A stretch of DNA of 47,655 nucleotides, taken from an uncultured Saprospiraceae bacterium. GTDB taxonomy: Bacteria; Bacteroidota; Bacteroidia; Chitinophagales; Saprospiraceae. The DNA is taken from NCBI GenBank assembly GCA_938003955.1, contig CALKXE010000152.1, positions 1 to 47,655 of the forward strand, in the 5' to 3' direction. The notes under the pieces are model-generated. The model did not search any database. It was not told where the DNA came from and saw nothing but the letters and a program-made list of their open reading frames with translations. Made by a program: the position numbers and the translations under genes. Each line of letters begins with the position of its first letter. The first letter of the stretch is position 1. Positions 31,001-39,100 of this stretch are shown in pieces.

Positions 31001-34000
31001 TGGATCAGTTATAGTGAGCTCGTATACTTGCTCTGTAGCAGTATATCCAGTAAATTCATCATAGTTATCGATGAAATTAGAACCATTTGTTGTCATTCCA
31101 CTTACTTCATCATCACAAGCTATCGGTTGTGCAAAACTACACTTGTTGTCATACATCTGAACATCGAGAACTAGACTATCATTTCCTGCAGTAAATTCGA
31201 AGTACTCTTTTTCGTCAATGAGCACATAAAAGTCACCCGCTGGTAATGCTACTCGTATAAATTCGTCTTGTAGTCCCAACTCAAGACTTGAAGCAAGACA
31301 ATTATCCAAATCACAATCATCACCAAATACCCACATATCAACATCGGCTTGGATATTTTGAAGTGTCAAATCCACTACTTGAGGCTCTGTCAATGAAATA
31401 TGAAATACGATCTCTTCTCCTTCATATAATATCTCCGTATCGCAATAGCCATAATCTGTTTTGAATCCACCTAGCTCTCTCGGCTCGAAACATAGGTTGT
31501 TTTCTCCTTCGTAGCCATTACAAAATACATATCTTGTGCTATCAGGATAGTTCGTCGGATTGGAATAGTTGGTATAACACGTATTGGTCGTCGGAATATA
31601 AGGCACAATTATCGTATCATAAAAAACTGGAGAACACATGTCTTCAATGGCTACTTTGTAAGTTCCAAAATCATCCTCTGTCATACTTTCTATGCTATAA
31701 AGAGGCTCATTTGCACCTTCTATTACTTGATCATCCAATAACCACTGAAATAGCAATTGCGATGTATCCCCGGTTTCTATTCCTAAATCTATTTCTAACG
31801 ATTGGCCGATTGATAAGCCAAGGCCAGAAGTTCCACCAAGTGTATATTCTAACTCAGGTTTAGTGATCGGACTACAATTTAAGAAATTGGACTTATCCCC
31901 AGTAAAGTCGAAATTGACGTACTTTGCATCAGTAGAGACAGGAACAGAAGAGTCTAAATTTTTGAAATTTGGTATACTTCCTGTATTGATCGATCCCGCA
32001 TTATTTTCAAGCGCTTTTCCTTGGTTAAATTTCAGATAATGTTGTAATAAATGAAATGAATTCGAATTATCTAACTCATTATCTCTTTCATTCTGTATTC
32101 GAGAATCACTTATATACCCACTCCAGATTCGAAGTTCGTCCATTTGTCCTCGAAAATTGTTCTTTAAAGATTTGACACCTACTTCATCTGTAATGACACT
32201 AGAGCCAACATGCCAATTATCCTGCCCCGTCCAAAATTGAGAGTTTGTTGCGATTTGCCCCTGCAAAACACCATCTAAAAACAAATGCATACCCACTGCA
32301 TTTGACACAGATCTCAAGGCTACATGATACCAAGTATTTGCTTGTACAGGAGCTAGAGATTTAATGTTTACGAAAGTATTAGAACTTGTCAAATAGTTAC
32401 TATGCACTAAATATCCATCATCGTCCGTATATAACTGAATACCTTGTGCAACTTTAGGTGCATCAGAACTGGTAGCGACAATTATGTTTTGATTACTGAC
32501 ACTATCATCAAATTTTATCCAAACTTCAACTGTATAGCTAGTTTGGTAAAAACTGGACGGGATGACAAGATGGTCATTGATTCCATCGAAGTGAAGAACT
32601 TCTCCAGTTCCTTTTATGAAGACTTCGGTTACATCGCCGAATGTATTACAGCTGTTAAATTGACCAACTTCTAATTGATATGAACCCTCGTCAGCCAATG
32701 TGGTGTTTGTTTGATAGGTAGAATTTGTAGCACCATCAATGGCTAGTCCATCTTTATACCATTGGTAAGTTTCAGTGCCATCGGGATTATTAACAGTTGC
32801 CGCAAGTGTAAGCTGATTACCAACAGTTACCTTTTGATCAACTGGCATATTGATTATCACATCATTATCATATCTATCACATCCTAACCAATTAGACTGA
32901 CTACCGATGAGGTCAAAATTGTGCAACGTAGCGACTGATCCAGAGTATGGATCAGCGACTACATTTAACAATATCGGAGTTATATTATCCGATTCGGCAA
33001 TCCCTTCATTGAATTGATAGTAATCTACAAGGTTAGGACTCGCCGATACTGTCGGTTGTGCTACTATTGTAGCTACGTTGCTATTCCATACTCTAACTTC
33101 ATCTATTTCTCCTTTGAATGCATCGTACGTTGCAATTGATTTCCCTATGTACCATAATGGCAACACAGCTGAATTCCCAGGACTATAAGTTTTCAGAATT
33201 GTAATATCATTAACCTCAATCCAAAGGTTTGTCATGTCATAGTGGATTTCTACATTGTACCAAGTATGTGCATTGATCTTCAATGGATGAGTTGAAAATC
33301 TCATCTCCTTTAAAGTTGGGTGCCACATATTATGTTGGAGATATCCATCTTCATTGACAACCAGCTGTCCAGTTATCAAGCTTTCGTCGAGATCAGTATT
33401 GACAATTATGCTTTGATTTACTGGATCTTCATCAAATCGGATTCTGGCCTCTACTGTATATCCATTGTTACCCGTATTATCAGAAAAAGAAACGTAATCA
33501 TCAATACCATCGAAGTGCAGCACCTTGCCTTGATTAGCAATAGTGACTAATGCACCTCTCGTAGGAAATGACTGCCCACAAGCTGTAACAATTAATTGAT
33601 AAACCCCTAGATCAGCAGTGCTCACGTTTGAAATACTAAGATCTAGTGAAGTAGCTCCGGGAATATCAATCCCATCTTTTTGCCATTGATAAGAATGATA
33701 TGTATTGTTACAATTGTTGATATCTGCAGAAAGGTCGATTGTCGCTCCAAAATTTGGCATTTGAAAATCCTGAGGCTCAGCTGCGAACGTGACAAAACAT
33801 GGATCTGTAATAAATGCTGGAACACCAGTCCTCACACCATTATTACCTCCTATATCATCGGTTAACTCGAGCAGAAGATTATTACTGTAATCACTGTACT
33901 GCGCCACTAAATTTGGTGTTTCGACTTCATGAATTGTATTATAATTTTCGGATATTTCAAAGCCTTCTAGCGTCCTGTCCCAAAATTTAATGTTTGCAAG

Positions 34001-35278
34001 TTTACCGGAAAAACCAGTTGCTCCAATAACTACTTTCTCATCAGTTTGAGGAAGATTGAAGAAATTCCCAAAAAGATTAGAACTCACTTCTACACCGTCG
34101 TAATAAGTTTTCAGGGTCAATTGACCAGCAAATACTTTGGCCGTATGACTTATGTGAATCCATTTATTGGTCGGCATATTATGAGATCTCACAAAATATT
34201 GGTTATTATTTGCGTCTCTCACCCCAAAATCAATATAATTTGCATTGTGATAAGTATAGAAAGTAAGCGCTGGTGACCCTGTTCCATCTAGCTTTCCTTT
34301 CACAAAATTAACTTGATCTAAACTATTACTAAAATTTGTATTACACCAGTACTGAATCGTTAATTCTCGATCAAAATCAAAGTTTGCTTCGTTATTCAAG
34401 GTAATAAAATCTTGAGGTCCATAGAGCTCGATTGCATTCCTGTTGACAGCTGAATCATCAAATGAAGAAGGAGCATCACTCGACCAATTCGAAACTGTGC
34501 CACTCAAATCAAAATTTTCAAGAGATCCTGGTTCGTCAGATAACTTACCGTAGTTATTACAGAATTGATCAGATGTACTATTATTAGCTCCTACAATTCC
34601 CTGATTCATTTTATAATACCCAATCAGCGTTGACTCATCACCTGATATCTCACAATTCCTCCATTCATCCAAAAGAGCTGCAGATCTGTATTCTTTCCAC
34701 ACTCTCACTTCCTTCATCTTTCCCTTGAAGTATGGATCTGCGAATATTGACTTGCCTAGATAATTTTTCGTTGTTCCGACTATGTTGCTTATAGGAGGCC
34801 AGCCCGTAGTGCCATACTCTTGCGACACACCTGTAGAAGCGGGGGTCAGTATTATACTTGCTTCTCCCGATGCGGGTAGACGACAAGCTACATGCGTCCA
34901 ACCTGTTGGGAAAATCCCGCCATCTAGTTTGTACTTGACACCTCCACCTGTACGGTATTCGAATCTACACTGGCTATTATCTCCAGACTTGACCGTAAAT
35001 ATTATATAATCATTTTGACTATCACCAAAATCAAAAACTCGAGCCCAAGAATTGGAACCATCATTGAGCACCCATGCTTCAAAAGTGAAGTCACCTTGAA
35101 AGTTGGAAACTGTTCCAAAATTATTATCTCCTCCAAGGTCGATATAATCATTAACACCGTCGAATGCTAATGACTTACCAGTTGTTTGGCCATTAGTACT
35201 ATTAATAATGCAGAATAAGGAAGCTAAAACAAGAAGTCTTGTAATTGTTCTTACAGTTAAATTTGATAAAACTTTCAT
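19079..35278 (-). CDS. Giant secreted modular protein (LamG, Ig-like, FN3-like, FG-GAP-like; 5399 residues)
   Basis: Sequence shows a signal peptide (first ~30 residues, ending INSTNGQ) and then many extracellular modules. Four LamG/ConA-like lectin domains lie at about 35-205, 285-455, 585-760 and 890-1080, each opening with a LxFDGxxDY(V/I)-type strand. Ig-like segments with YQW(Q/Y)KDG stand between them (near 500-580, 800-880, 1135-1215). Prepeptidase-type acidic modules follow near 1245-1430. The long middle (about 1440-3000) is built of FN3-like repeats, many with a YRDG/FRNG(Q/E)LI hairpin and PG(V/I)xYxY motif. Carboxypeptidase-regulatory-like inserts lie near 1776, 2406, 3493 and 3593. 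FG-GAP-like propeller repeats (about 3030-3400) read ISGNTIVVGAP and the like. The C-terminus (about 5340-5399, LNAGDGANIIVRPDGCE) resembles the 3-coathanger stack type. I cannot assign a function; adhesion, matrix or glycan binding at the cell surface is inferred. I saw no typical type IX sorting tail. Confidence 0.85.
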   Translation of the reverse strand: MKVLSNLTVRTITRLLVLASLFCIINSTNGQTTGKSLAFDGVNDYIDLGGDNNFGTVSNFQGDFTFEAWVLNDGSNSWARVFDFGDSQNDYIIFTVKSGDNSQCRFEYRTGGGVKYKLDGGIFPTGWTHVACRLPASGEASIILTPASTGVSQEYGTTGWPPISNIVGTTKNYLGKSIFADPYFKGKMKEVRVWKEYRSAALLDEWRNCEISGDESTLIGYYKMNQGIVGANNSTSDQFCNNYGKLSDEPGSLENFDLSGTVSNWSSDAPSSFDDSAVNRNAIELYGPQDFITLNNEANFDFDRELTIQYWCNTNFSNSLDQVNFVKGKLDGTGSPALTFYTYHNANYIDFGVRDANNNQYFVRSHNMPTNKWIHISHTAKVFAGQLTLKTYYDGVEVSSNLFGNFFNLPQTDEKVVIGATGFSGKLANIKFWDRTLEGFEISENYNTIHEVETPNLVAQYSDYSNNLLLELTDDIGGNNGVRTGVPAFITDPCFVTFAAEPQDFQMPNFGATIDLSADINNCNNTYHSYQWQKDGIDIPGATSLDLSISNVSTADLGVYQLIVTACGQSFPTRGALVTIANQGKVLHFDGIDDYVSFSDNTGNNGYTVEARIRFDEDPVNQSIIVNTDLDESLITGQLVVNEDGYLQHNMWHPTLKEMRFSTHPLKINAHTWYNVEIHYDMTNLWIEVNDITILKTYSPGNSAVLPLWYIGKSIATYDAFKGEIDEVRVWNSNVATIVAQPTVSASPNLVDYYQFNEGIAESDNITPILLNVVADPYSGSVATLHNFDLIGSQSNWLGCDRYDNDVIINMPVDQKVTVGNQLTLAATVNNPDGTETYQWYKDGLAIDGATNSTYQTNTTLADEGSYQLEVGQFNSCNTFGDVTEVFIKGTGEVLHFDGINDHLVIPSSFYQTSYTVEVWIKFDDSVSNQNIIVATSSDAPKVAQGIQLYTDDDGYLVHSNYLTSSNTFVNIKSLAPVQANTWYHVALRSVSNAVGMHLFLDGVLQGQIATNSQFWTGQDNWHVGSSVITDEVGVKSLKNNFRGQMDELRIWSGYISDSRIQNERDNELDNSNSFHLLQHYLKFNQGKALENNAGSINTGSIPNFKNLDSSVPVSTDAKYVNFDFTGDKSNFLNCSPITKPELEYTLGGTSGLGLSIGQSLEIDLGIETGDTSQLLFQWLLDDQVIEGANEPLYSIESMTEDDFGTYKVAIEDMCSPVFYDTIIVPYIPTTNTCYTNYSNPTNYPDSTRYVFCNGYEGENNLCFEPRELGGFKTDYGYCDTEILYEGEEIVFHISLTEPQVVDLTLQNIQADVDMWVFGDDCDLDNCLASSLELGLQDEFIRVALPAGDFYVLIDEKEYFEFTAGNDSLVLDVQMYDNKCSFAQPIACDDEVSGMTTNGSNFIDNYDEFTGYTATEQVYELTITDPVTINATLSGLSSDLDLFLLDSTCIENNLLISSRQVDSSDDMISYGLQPGTYYIIVDGKDGASGSFNLSVTCANYFDASVDETDAYIDLNWSIDKKACVPQDTGIIVRLITTPNTILFEEEYTTAALTPDVITGTFRDIVGDDHTRMYVLRVYNRLSNETLCNEVKTGSTLPFQQPEIISISQAEAADSIQLVFRNHSQLSEEFRIFRDGMQVASLSEGYTEDSLIVAYVDYHNMDNDTTSIEEASSYNYCIETRSVSLAMSYAQVCGSGTTTDVNFAASDGGTGDMVSMTWNDISMYADAIIIKRNGIQIQSISANETFYNDMSPIYGVTSEYSLTYLRDGDEKLTVTDNGYTEPNGLVAGRLVTEEGGFPVPGATVTLSRDSIVQGQVESFDIFITQSDIEGKFSIPDVVYKLSSNFNVTATRDGSDFAPEIISFELNSAFPEKTDLLFTDNQDIIVTPVTLLDTLTADEREPQDLVVIDWDYTYDAGIVTSFTLKRNGELIFEGNDTAGKLDSFVDRTGVPGFSYVYALEAFTYASGVDINSEIREVSATYPELSPVTSFEVTFDSQTQNNTGELVDPKVIFNWSNIPFLSENFDGFRVFRNNILIGEVGPNDNRDYAFIAPPEEEAYFTIRTYKKINGATYESASSAIDTFTALPLWKPGVVTTDPFAFPPTDRAIVVDLDIMNTFGEFYEAAVFTGVNVSRKEQGAPDEEYTEIGDLTKQFIVTNSDAQTTVQVWDALGIPNQNYTYKISTYLDLNGNRYTRDTIFERVCPEIVAPTNLQKTEEVGRVGLTWTDNSITQGNVSQLYFNYSGYELLRRDITNGGSSDLIATLPGSIERFDDFLSNPVFNLFLDDYVTTDYEYTLRAYFDIDSSRYYSQALSIDAKPLNGGTNEPLPVNFTASKDIPGHIKLCWEWNAAKQSEFIIYRDTVAIDTLPPTARAYYDYDAPSDPTVLYKITSLFNSNESEYVLAEGRLPSNMRIEGRISNVTTGAGLEGVNVRYRNQSEFNGIAEGVYQGSTLTDATGSYYFDDIPHTPGLQYQINIFSNNADFAVSETEFFSFGQEHVDITSDREYKVDFLEYSEYDPSNVVTSIAGVNAISHADSMFVEVTWSPEHEYYDGFQVFRENQLIQEVRKGDGFTYKDRSGFAGIGYVYSVRAYKSEIEGRVFSAKVGAAAVFPAILPVENLTVTAFADMNLMLVQWSHPLDNHDFYRIRRNNEFMAAIPAGSPMMWYDSTGIPGVEYQYEVSAINNPNISLPVSLTKTYKGVGEAKNLSVEVNGFVPACTGTLTNDNHVSIRWEYAPDAAQGFEIYRDGQLIAEIDDQSLAFGDLPVAVGDTLMTGNVAIYDDYSGLPGINHTYHVLPYVERDGDRYTSGIEELFLQESIVYPQLAEVSGLDVAQNNVLGSAEINFTYDQFVVDGFQILRDGVVIDTVLSSIDTEGVSDYTAQDFTGLPGQVYTYSVRAFDRRIGVTYFGSVLCEETITYPIVPTPQDFTASQGTFENHVEIDWAFSTEAFVDSFYLENITLGVVEVFSTGKRRFIDVVNDFSDDKYQYRMRASRINEGQTTYSQWTDVRDGWCARQITGDEDEVLEGNILIGRNGYSTDIDGDWAVSGAINGTESILIYRRVNGGWSLYQTITSPELLETFPNLNIDFGHAVAISGNTIVVGAPKFETNGAVYVYELEGDIWSDRPVVLQSGTVTNFGWSVDIDNDDIIIGNPTVSSFGVVHWYKRQSDGLWTPNGSVAGNTAVSSGGVQRFGYGVAIDAGFSAVSYNDIAANYSEVVGYVKDSNGDWASNGPFNTDRYDYIGFVGQDNIDYNDETLVIGDRAYSGSIGRIKVVELENNIKVSSLEYVGTHGTNSTFGFSVAVQKIASPVDDAIYVAVGSPFTTQNGTVNGGRATLLSNVNGTFEVIDEVVNSDESIDELAGWSVALSKDAWGVGTIQDGPLNKGSLVLGNLLIAPNKANATDGISADFDPDKTTISWEFDGNFDMLAGFNIYRDEEFLTYRDKATMTVIAPGVYADAWDDNSGNAGQPYIYAVKSVNNLVPFESYGTSEEGYNSSNGVLQGSVKTQLGLVPIPNVNITATGIVDGEVFTYKTQTLSNGQYLFNDVYYDSADGSITEYEVIGEFLDHVIIPQTTNIALFNPLSDPTQAVVDFFDVTAYVVKGTVAQPDISCPLEGIKITLIQDGVALVGQEAYTDAEGNYSLVIDPFVENLQELRIRIDQSLDVEQVVTTYNFQPDADTIITDFTSLPIITEINFNDELTYDIDLRVKNTCNDPISTGKWDVRIRTLDGCFDEVYQTSSTGNLTVPLIPQNYRMQVVGVDVPTATNQQALDYYANFPMSLNLLNTHIDSIETLTKMEIEEMSERQFTFHKAANIEVSGLDNIICNTQTAALSQQETYTLNLNVFEVFDGSQCSVEEGLIEITNPASTDDGPVIVRYDKVTESFPTYTFTAGNPNPVFPHAFAITFDYKSDDGIFLGRKIRAAFVEGSIAIPGTDIIVDPASGNDAVPYPLMVLRDPPGDQSSSYIAAGQTINFETEMTVENSFDGSLYTELETEVFSIGVDLNTSINGGYTKEQSIVLSNEITTSVTISTSDDEDNIGRGADVIVGTGLVTQFGTIREFRVGECDEIIVEKKIGISPNAATTTWSYQISQVEEIIQGFINDSLRLEADMLTISRNGEELTTQDARVFLNSNISNWKEVLLYHDVKTVPYYVLCTLKPSELISANHITQLGYWQAQIKPFFGDDVNGEFVLKDEIIWDQQLINIYNAASAAIRNIQQGGDLNIWSFPYTGDQNDVDLSIPGVGFDLVDLGSVLSNPGLIDYTAQFGDQVKNITTGGNITIEESIENVSASETTMNQSIYLGTELDIAGSIGGDVTLETGGFAGLGAGVIFGKVTEVTSTEFTVGVTIETQATRSNNFTSSIEEAVEVGYTIFDDDNIDAFSFAVIQGVAPNMTPYFDYFGGHSSCPPEDGSVFVDDPAMVIVKDIVTGAGGPTHSLFNVPADEAATFIIRADNQSPIASEPTRELKLFLESSSNPNGAIVKLNGVSLNNAEYVDSFAVGDFQDLTLTIERGPTEYDYPDIQIGFEPTCGEGPREYVYASAYFVNPCSPVTIVSPIENWVINDDTTKLVITMQDYDPTNPFLVDATAQYRRIGSGSDWTDIPAQELEQGNFIIADSLAANDEDYAEGQIEKYFFIWSIPTTEGTYPDGDYEVRTKMVCSNFSATISNVISGKIARDGLNLFGNPQPADQIWTEGDEISFTFNKDLDCALINQSFINSNISVYNETTGLDVPFTLSCYANKLIFVMDDPMSVYDGQFLTINIDNIASIEGNISQPHSWTFRVVTQQLYWADADTVRISMYRDDIQNLTVNLENSGTIEVSDLDLEAADGVFDDWLTITNPITPPLFTVNPAGRAITMEIDASLPEDVYNETINVVGPGVLGSTPQVHIQLKVLVKPPNWTVDPGDFQTNMNLIANWNYTTDDPDVISTDITDLISVWVGNEIRGVAPITESGEFYASYLTVYGRPDDGTDTPLEFRIWDADLGIEYDGQPTDTIFFVDGTIRGTTANPEILTVDAEYDRARYIPLRQGWTGFSLPHITTDMSVKHKLRTLANLTDGDLIVTGDKFSQYTDSTGWFNFGASNLTSISNHEGYMIYLDAGPDTLRVTGSAATPIDLQLKSGWNWIGFPFENVEDINDVLEFNAANTTPNDRIKLDFPLPGGTTKFANYDFITNWTDGTLDNMEPNNLYKLYSGNPNGANLTWMPENNAKGEEIDDLARSSAIVDPNDPLTWVLPDLADDAIMPVIAEVLVGGVAASDPADMVAFFENDTIRALGSIEYIDALMVYEVSMLAESTSGSYDIRYYDASEGTVSQATNQLSFDINGVGDVLNPYEIVFEANPCSDMLIIGPTGTPFALDKTFEARQEIRVTGNLNIPAGVNIILSAPKVTIVDLLNAGDGANIIVRPDGCE

Positions 35279-35344
35279 TTTGTTAGTTGTTTGGTAAAAG
35301 GGGAAAAGTTGTATTACTATGATTTTCAGTCTAGTGAGAAATTC

Positions 35345-35734
35345 TTAGTCGAATCTCAGCTTTATTAGATTTTTCAATACTTGTTTTTGTGATCTAGCGA
35401 CTGGCAGTTGAACACCGCCATCTAGTTGGACTGTTGTGAAAGATGGATCTACAAGTCTCATGCAATCAATATTAATTGCGTGAGACTTATGAATTCTTAC
35501 AAAGTTAGGATGACTTAGCTTTCCTAAAATAAAACTCATAGTGCGAGCACAAAGAACTTTATCATTGTTGAAATAAATTGTAGTGTAATTACTATCAGCA
35601 ACGAGGTGAGTTATCTCACTTTTTTTGATAATAATATGGCCATTTTGGGTGGTTATGCAGAATTTATTTTTGGAAGGTTTTAGGACTTCCATTCTGGATT
35701 CATCCGTCCTAACTTTAGGTGCGATTATTTTCAT
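35345..35734 (-). CDS. Stand-alone LytTR-family DNA-binding regulator
   Basis: The 129-residue product is almost only a LytTR DNA-binding domain. After an ~25-residue N-terminal extension come FCITTQNGHIIIKKSEI, THLVADSNYTTIYF, the ARTMSFILGKL helix, the hallmark FVRIHKSHAIN near residue 78 and a C-terminal strand pair ending LPVARSQKQVLKNL. There is no receiver domain, so it would need another input or act constitutively. It is 66 nt upstream of, and on the same strand as, the giant surface protein gene, and is the most likely local regulator or co-transcribed partner. ATGATAAAG on the minus strand at 35818-35810 lies 75 nt before its start. Confidence 0.9.
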   Translation of the reverse strand: MKIIAPKVRTDESRMEVLKPSKNKFCITTQNGHIIIKKSEITHLVADSNYTTIYFNNDKVLCARTMSFILGKLSHPNFVRIHKSHAINIDCMRLVDPSFTTVQLDGGVQLPVARSQKQVLKNLIKLRFD

Positions 35735-35809
35735 ACTACTGGTCTTTTGGCTAAACTTACAAATTGGGGTTATGCAAGAATAATTTTATACTTTTCGCTA
35801 TTAAACAAG

Positions 35810-36079
35810 CTTTATCATATTCATTGGTCGATATTGATTTAAAAAGGTCAACATCATTCCAATTTTATTTTATTAAAGCATTTAAATTAGGCTACTTTTT
35901 TGAAATTCTTCATTTCGAATAGCTGTAATCCATATGCCTACCTCATAAAACTTATTTGCAATTTAGAGCACCTTCATATACTAGACTTTAACTAATTGGA
36001 AAAGAAGTTGTAAAAATTGGAAAAGACAATAATTATCAGAGAAACAGCGTATAAAAAGGGTTTATCTTTTATGATAAAC
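35810..36079. promoter_or_regulatory. Divergent regulatory region between LytTR and hybrid two-component genes
   Basis: This lies within the 464-nt intergenic region 35735-36198. ATGATAAAG is on the minus strand at 35818-35810, upstream of LytTR. On the plus strand GTTTATC (36060-36066) and GATAAAC (36073-36079) form a seven-base inverted repeat containing ATGATAAAC (36071-36079), 119 nt before the hybrid two-component gene. The motif also occurs before the sigma operon at 40223-40231. No TAnnTTTG element was found near either gene. The rest of the spacer is AT-rich with no ORF that I would support. Confidence 0.4.
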
Positions 36080-36198
36080 TAAATAAGTTGAAGAAAAACT
36101 TTTCTGAGTCCGTGTAATTTATGCTTCAATTAGAGCCAATTACTCCTTTAATTTCACCACTTTTACTATAATTATCCACCACAACACACCAAATCTTC

Positions 36199-39100
36199 AT
36201 GAGATCTTCAATCTTATTGATCCTGTATCTTTGTACAATCTCTTATTACAGTATTGGACAATCCAACCTTTTGAATTTAGGCGTTGAAAAATTTGGTTTA
36301 TCAATCGAGGAGCCCTTCCATACCGCATTTAACTTGCATCAAGATTCTATAGGAAGATTAGTTGCATATACCAATGAAAACCGAAATGAAACACTTACCT
36401 ATGATGGAAAGAAGTTTATAAAAAAAAACATCCTTGAAACATCTGAATCCATGCTCCTAGAAATCGATAATGGAGGATATTGGAAATTAACAAACGCGTT
36501 CGTTGCAACTTATGTAAAAGGAGATTACTTAACTTCTATAGATGTGCGTGATTACTTAGAAAGAAATATTTGCAAAATATACATTAATAAAGGATTTCAT
36601 TATTTACTTGCCAATGACGGTTACATCAAATTCAAAATGATTGAAAATGTCATAAATATCATCGAACATCATAAATATCCAGTTACTAGAATTGAGAACG
36701 CATATTTCATTGAGGATACTATTTTCATAAATAGGAGAACATCTGTCGCATATATTCTACAAAGTGAACCAGATAAAATCAATTATACATCTGATTCGAT
36801 AATTACACAGGGTGGTCACCTTTCTCTCAATAATGGAAGAATTTTAATTAATACTAAATCAGGACTAAAAGTCATAAAAACTGGAACTCCTATTTATAAA
36901 TATCTAAAAGAACATGGCAGCTATTTAATGTCCCCGTATATAGATTCTAAAGGGAGACTATGGTGCAATCTGCGATCAGAAAAACAAAAAGGGTTATTCG
37001 TTTTCGTACCTGGCAACCCAAAACATATAGAAATTGATATTGGAATTGAAAAAACAAATATTCTTAACTTCTATGAAGATAACCTTGGTGACATGTGGAT
37101 CAGAACTTCAACTCAAGGCATAGTTCATCTTTTTGATCAATCAATACGATTAATTGACAAATCAAGTGGTACAAGAACAGATAATATATCGGCCATTTAT
37201 CAAGATAATGATACTAAAAACATATACGTTTCGATGAATTATTTAGGTCTCGACATCCTTGATAGTTTAGGTAATAAGAAGATAAAAAACATCCGAGGTA
37301 TCGAAAACCAAAAATCAATTTTGGTAGATCAACAAAAAAGGATGTGGATTATTGCTGGTGGTGTTTTACGCTTGGAAAAGGATAAAATAATAAAGCATTA
37401 CACAAAAAAAGATGGATTCCATAGTAGCTCAGTAACTTCTATTTTCGAAGATAGTAACGGAGATATATGGGCTGGAACCAGACAAGTATTGCATAAATAT
37501 GTAGATGATAAATTTATTAAATTTCAAATTCCAATACTCGATGTATATGATAGAATATACGGGATTGCTGAACTAGAAAATCAAAATCTACTAATTGCCG
37601 TTGACAATGGAATGTACTTCATATTTGATGGTGAGAAATTTGATCAATTGCAAGCCCAAAAGATGATTCCAAATTCACTTTTCACCGATTTAGATGGTAC
37701 GATTTGGCTCGCAACTGAAGAAAGTGGATTATTCTTTTTTGAAGAAAATGAATTCAAACCAGTACCCATAAATAATCACCTACAGATTCCAATTAGAAAT
37801 TTACAGGATAGTAATGAAGGCATGTTATTCGGTTTGTGTGCAAATAACAAGGTATTCTATGCCCAAAAAACGTTGTTGAAAAATAACGACGATTCAAAAT
37901 TGATAAAATGGCTAACAATAGATAATGGTCTACCTCTCATGGACAGCGAAAGAAGAAGACAACCTTCTACTGCACTACTATCAACAGGCGAGGTAGTCTT
38001 TCCTAATACATATGGTGGAATTGTTATTAATCCAAAAAAAATCCTTGAAGACAAAGCATCGTTTCAAACAATTATCAACTATAATGGAGAGATTATTAAT
38101 CAGCAAAACATTACACTACCATATGGTTACAATGATATTTCACTTGAGATATGTAATGTCTATCTCAATCCTCAAGCTAGTTATCTAAATCAATATAAGA
38201 TTGATAACTATCCATGGATCGATTTCTCAGATAATAATCTAGAATTGAGAGATCTTAGCAAAGGAAACAAGAAAGTTTCAATACGAGCTAAGCATATTAA
38301 TGGCGAATGGCTTACTCCAGTCCATTTCTACTTAGACGTACCAGCTTTATTTTATGAACAGTTGTGGTTCATATTAGGGCTACCAATATTAATTGGACTA
38401 CTAATTTATCTTATTATTATAAATAGAACACAATCAATCAAAAGGCAAAATCAAAAACTAGAACATCGTGTAAATGTACAGACACATGAATTAATAGAAG
38501 AGAAAAAACAATTATCTCAATCACTTTCTAAGCAAAAAGAACTGACTCATGAACTGAATCTTTCACAAGCATCTAAAAACAGAATGTACGCACAGATTTC
38601 TCACGAATTCAAATCACCATTACAAGCAATACAGAGCCACTTATCCAAAAAAAATGTACACATTACCGAAGATGACAAACTTCGAATTAGAGGAAATATT
38701 GACAACCTACTTGACATTTCAACTGAAATCATGGAGCTTAGTAAAGCCGAGTCTGGCAATCTAAAAATGAACTCCAACTGGTACAATATCAATGGAGTTA
38801 TATCAGAACAAATAGAATTAAAATCACAATTAGCAAAAGAAAAAAACATTTCTATAATACACCGTGCAAAAAATGATAATCAGTATATAGAATTTGACAT
38901 ATCTCTTATCCAAAAAGTAATAAACAATCTGCTTTCTAATGCAATAAAGTTCTCACCTGTAAATGGACAAATCATAATAAATTCGATAGTTAACGGAAAT
39001 AATCAGCTTATAGAAATAAAAGATCAAGGCAAAGGAATACCTGATTCCGAAATTAAAGATATAATTCTAGCCTATTATCAAGCTTCAAACAATACAGAAG

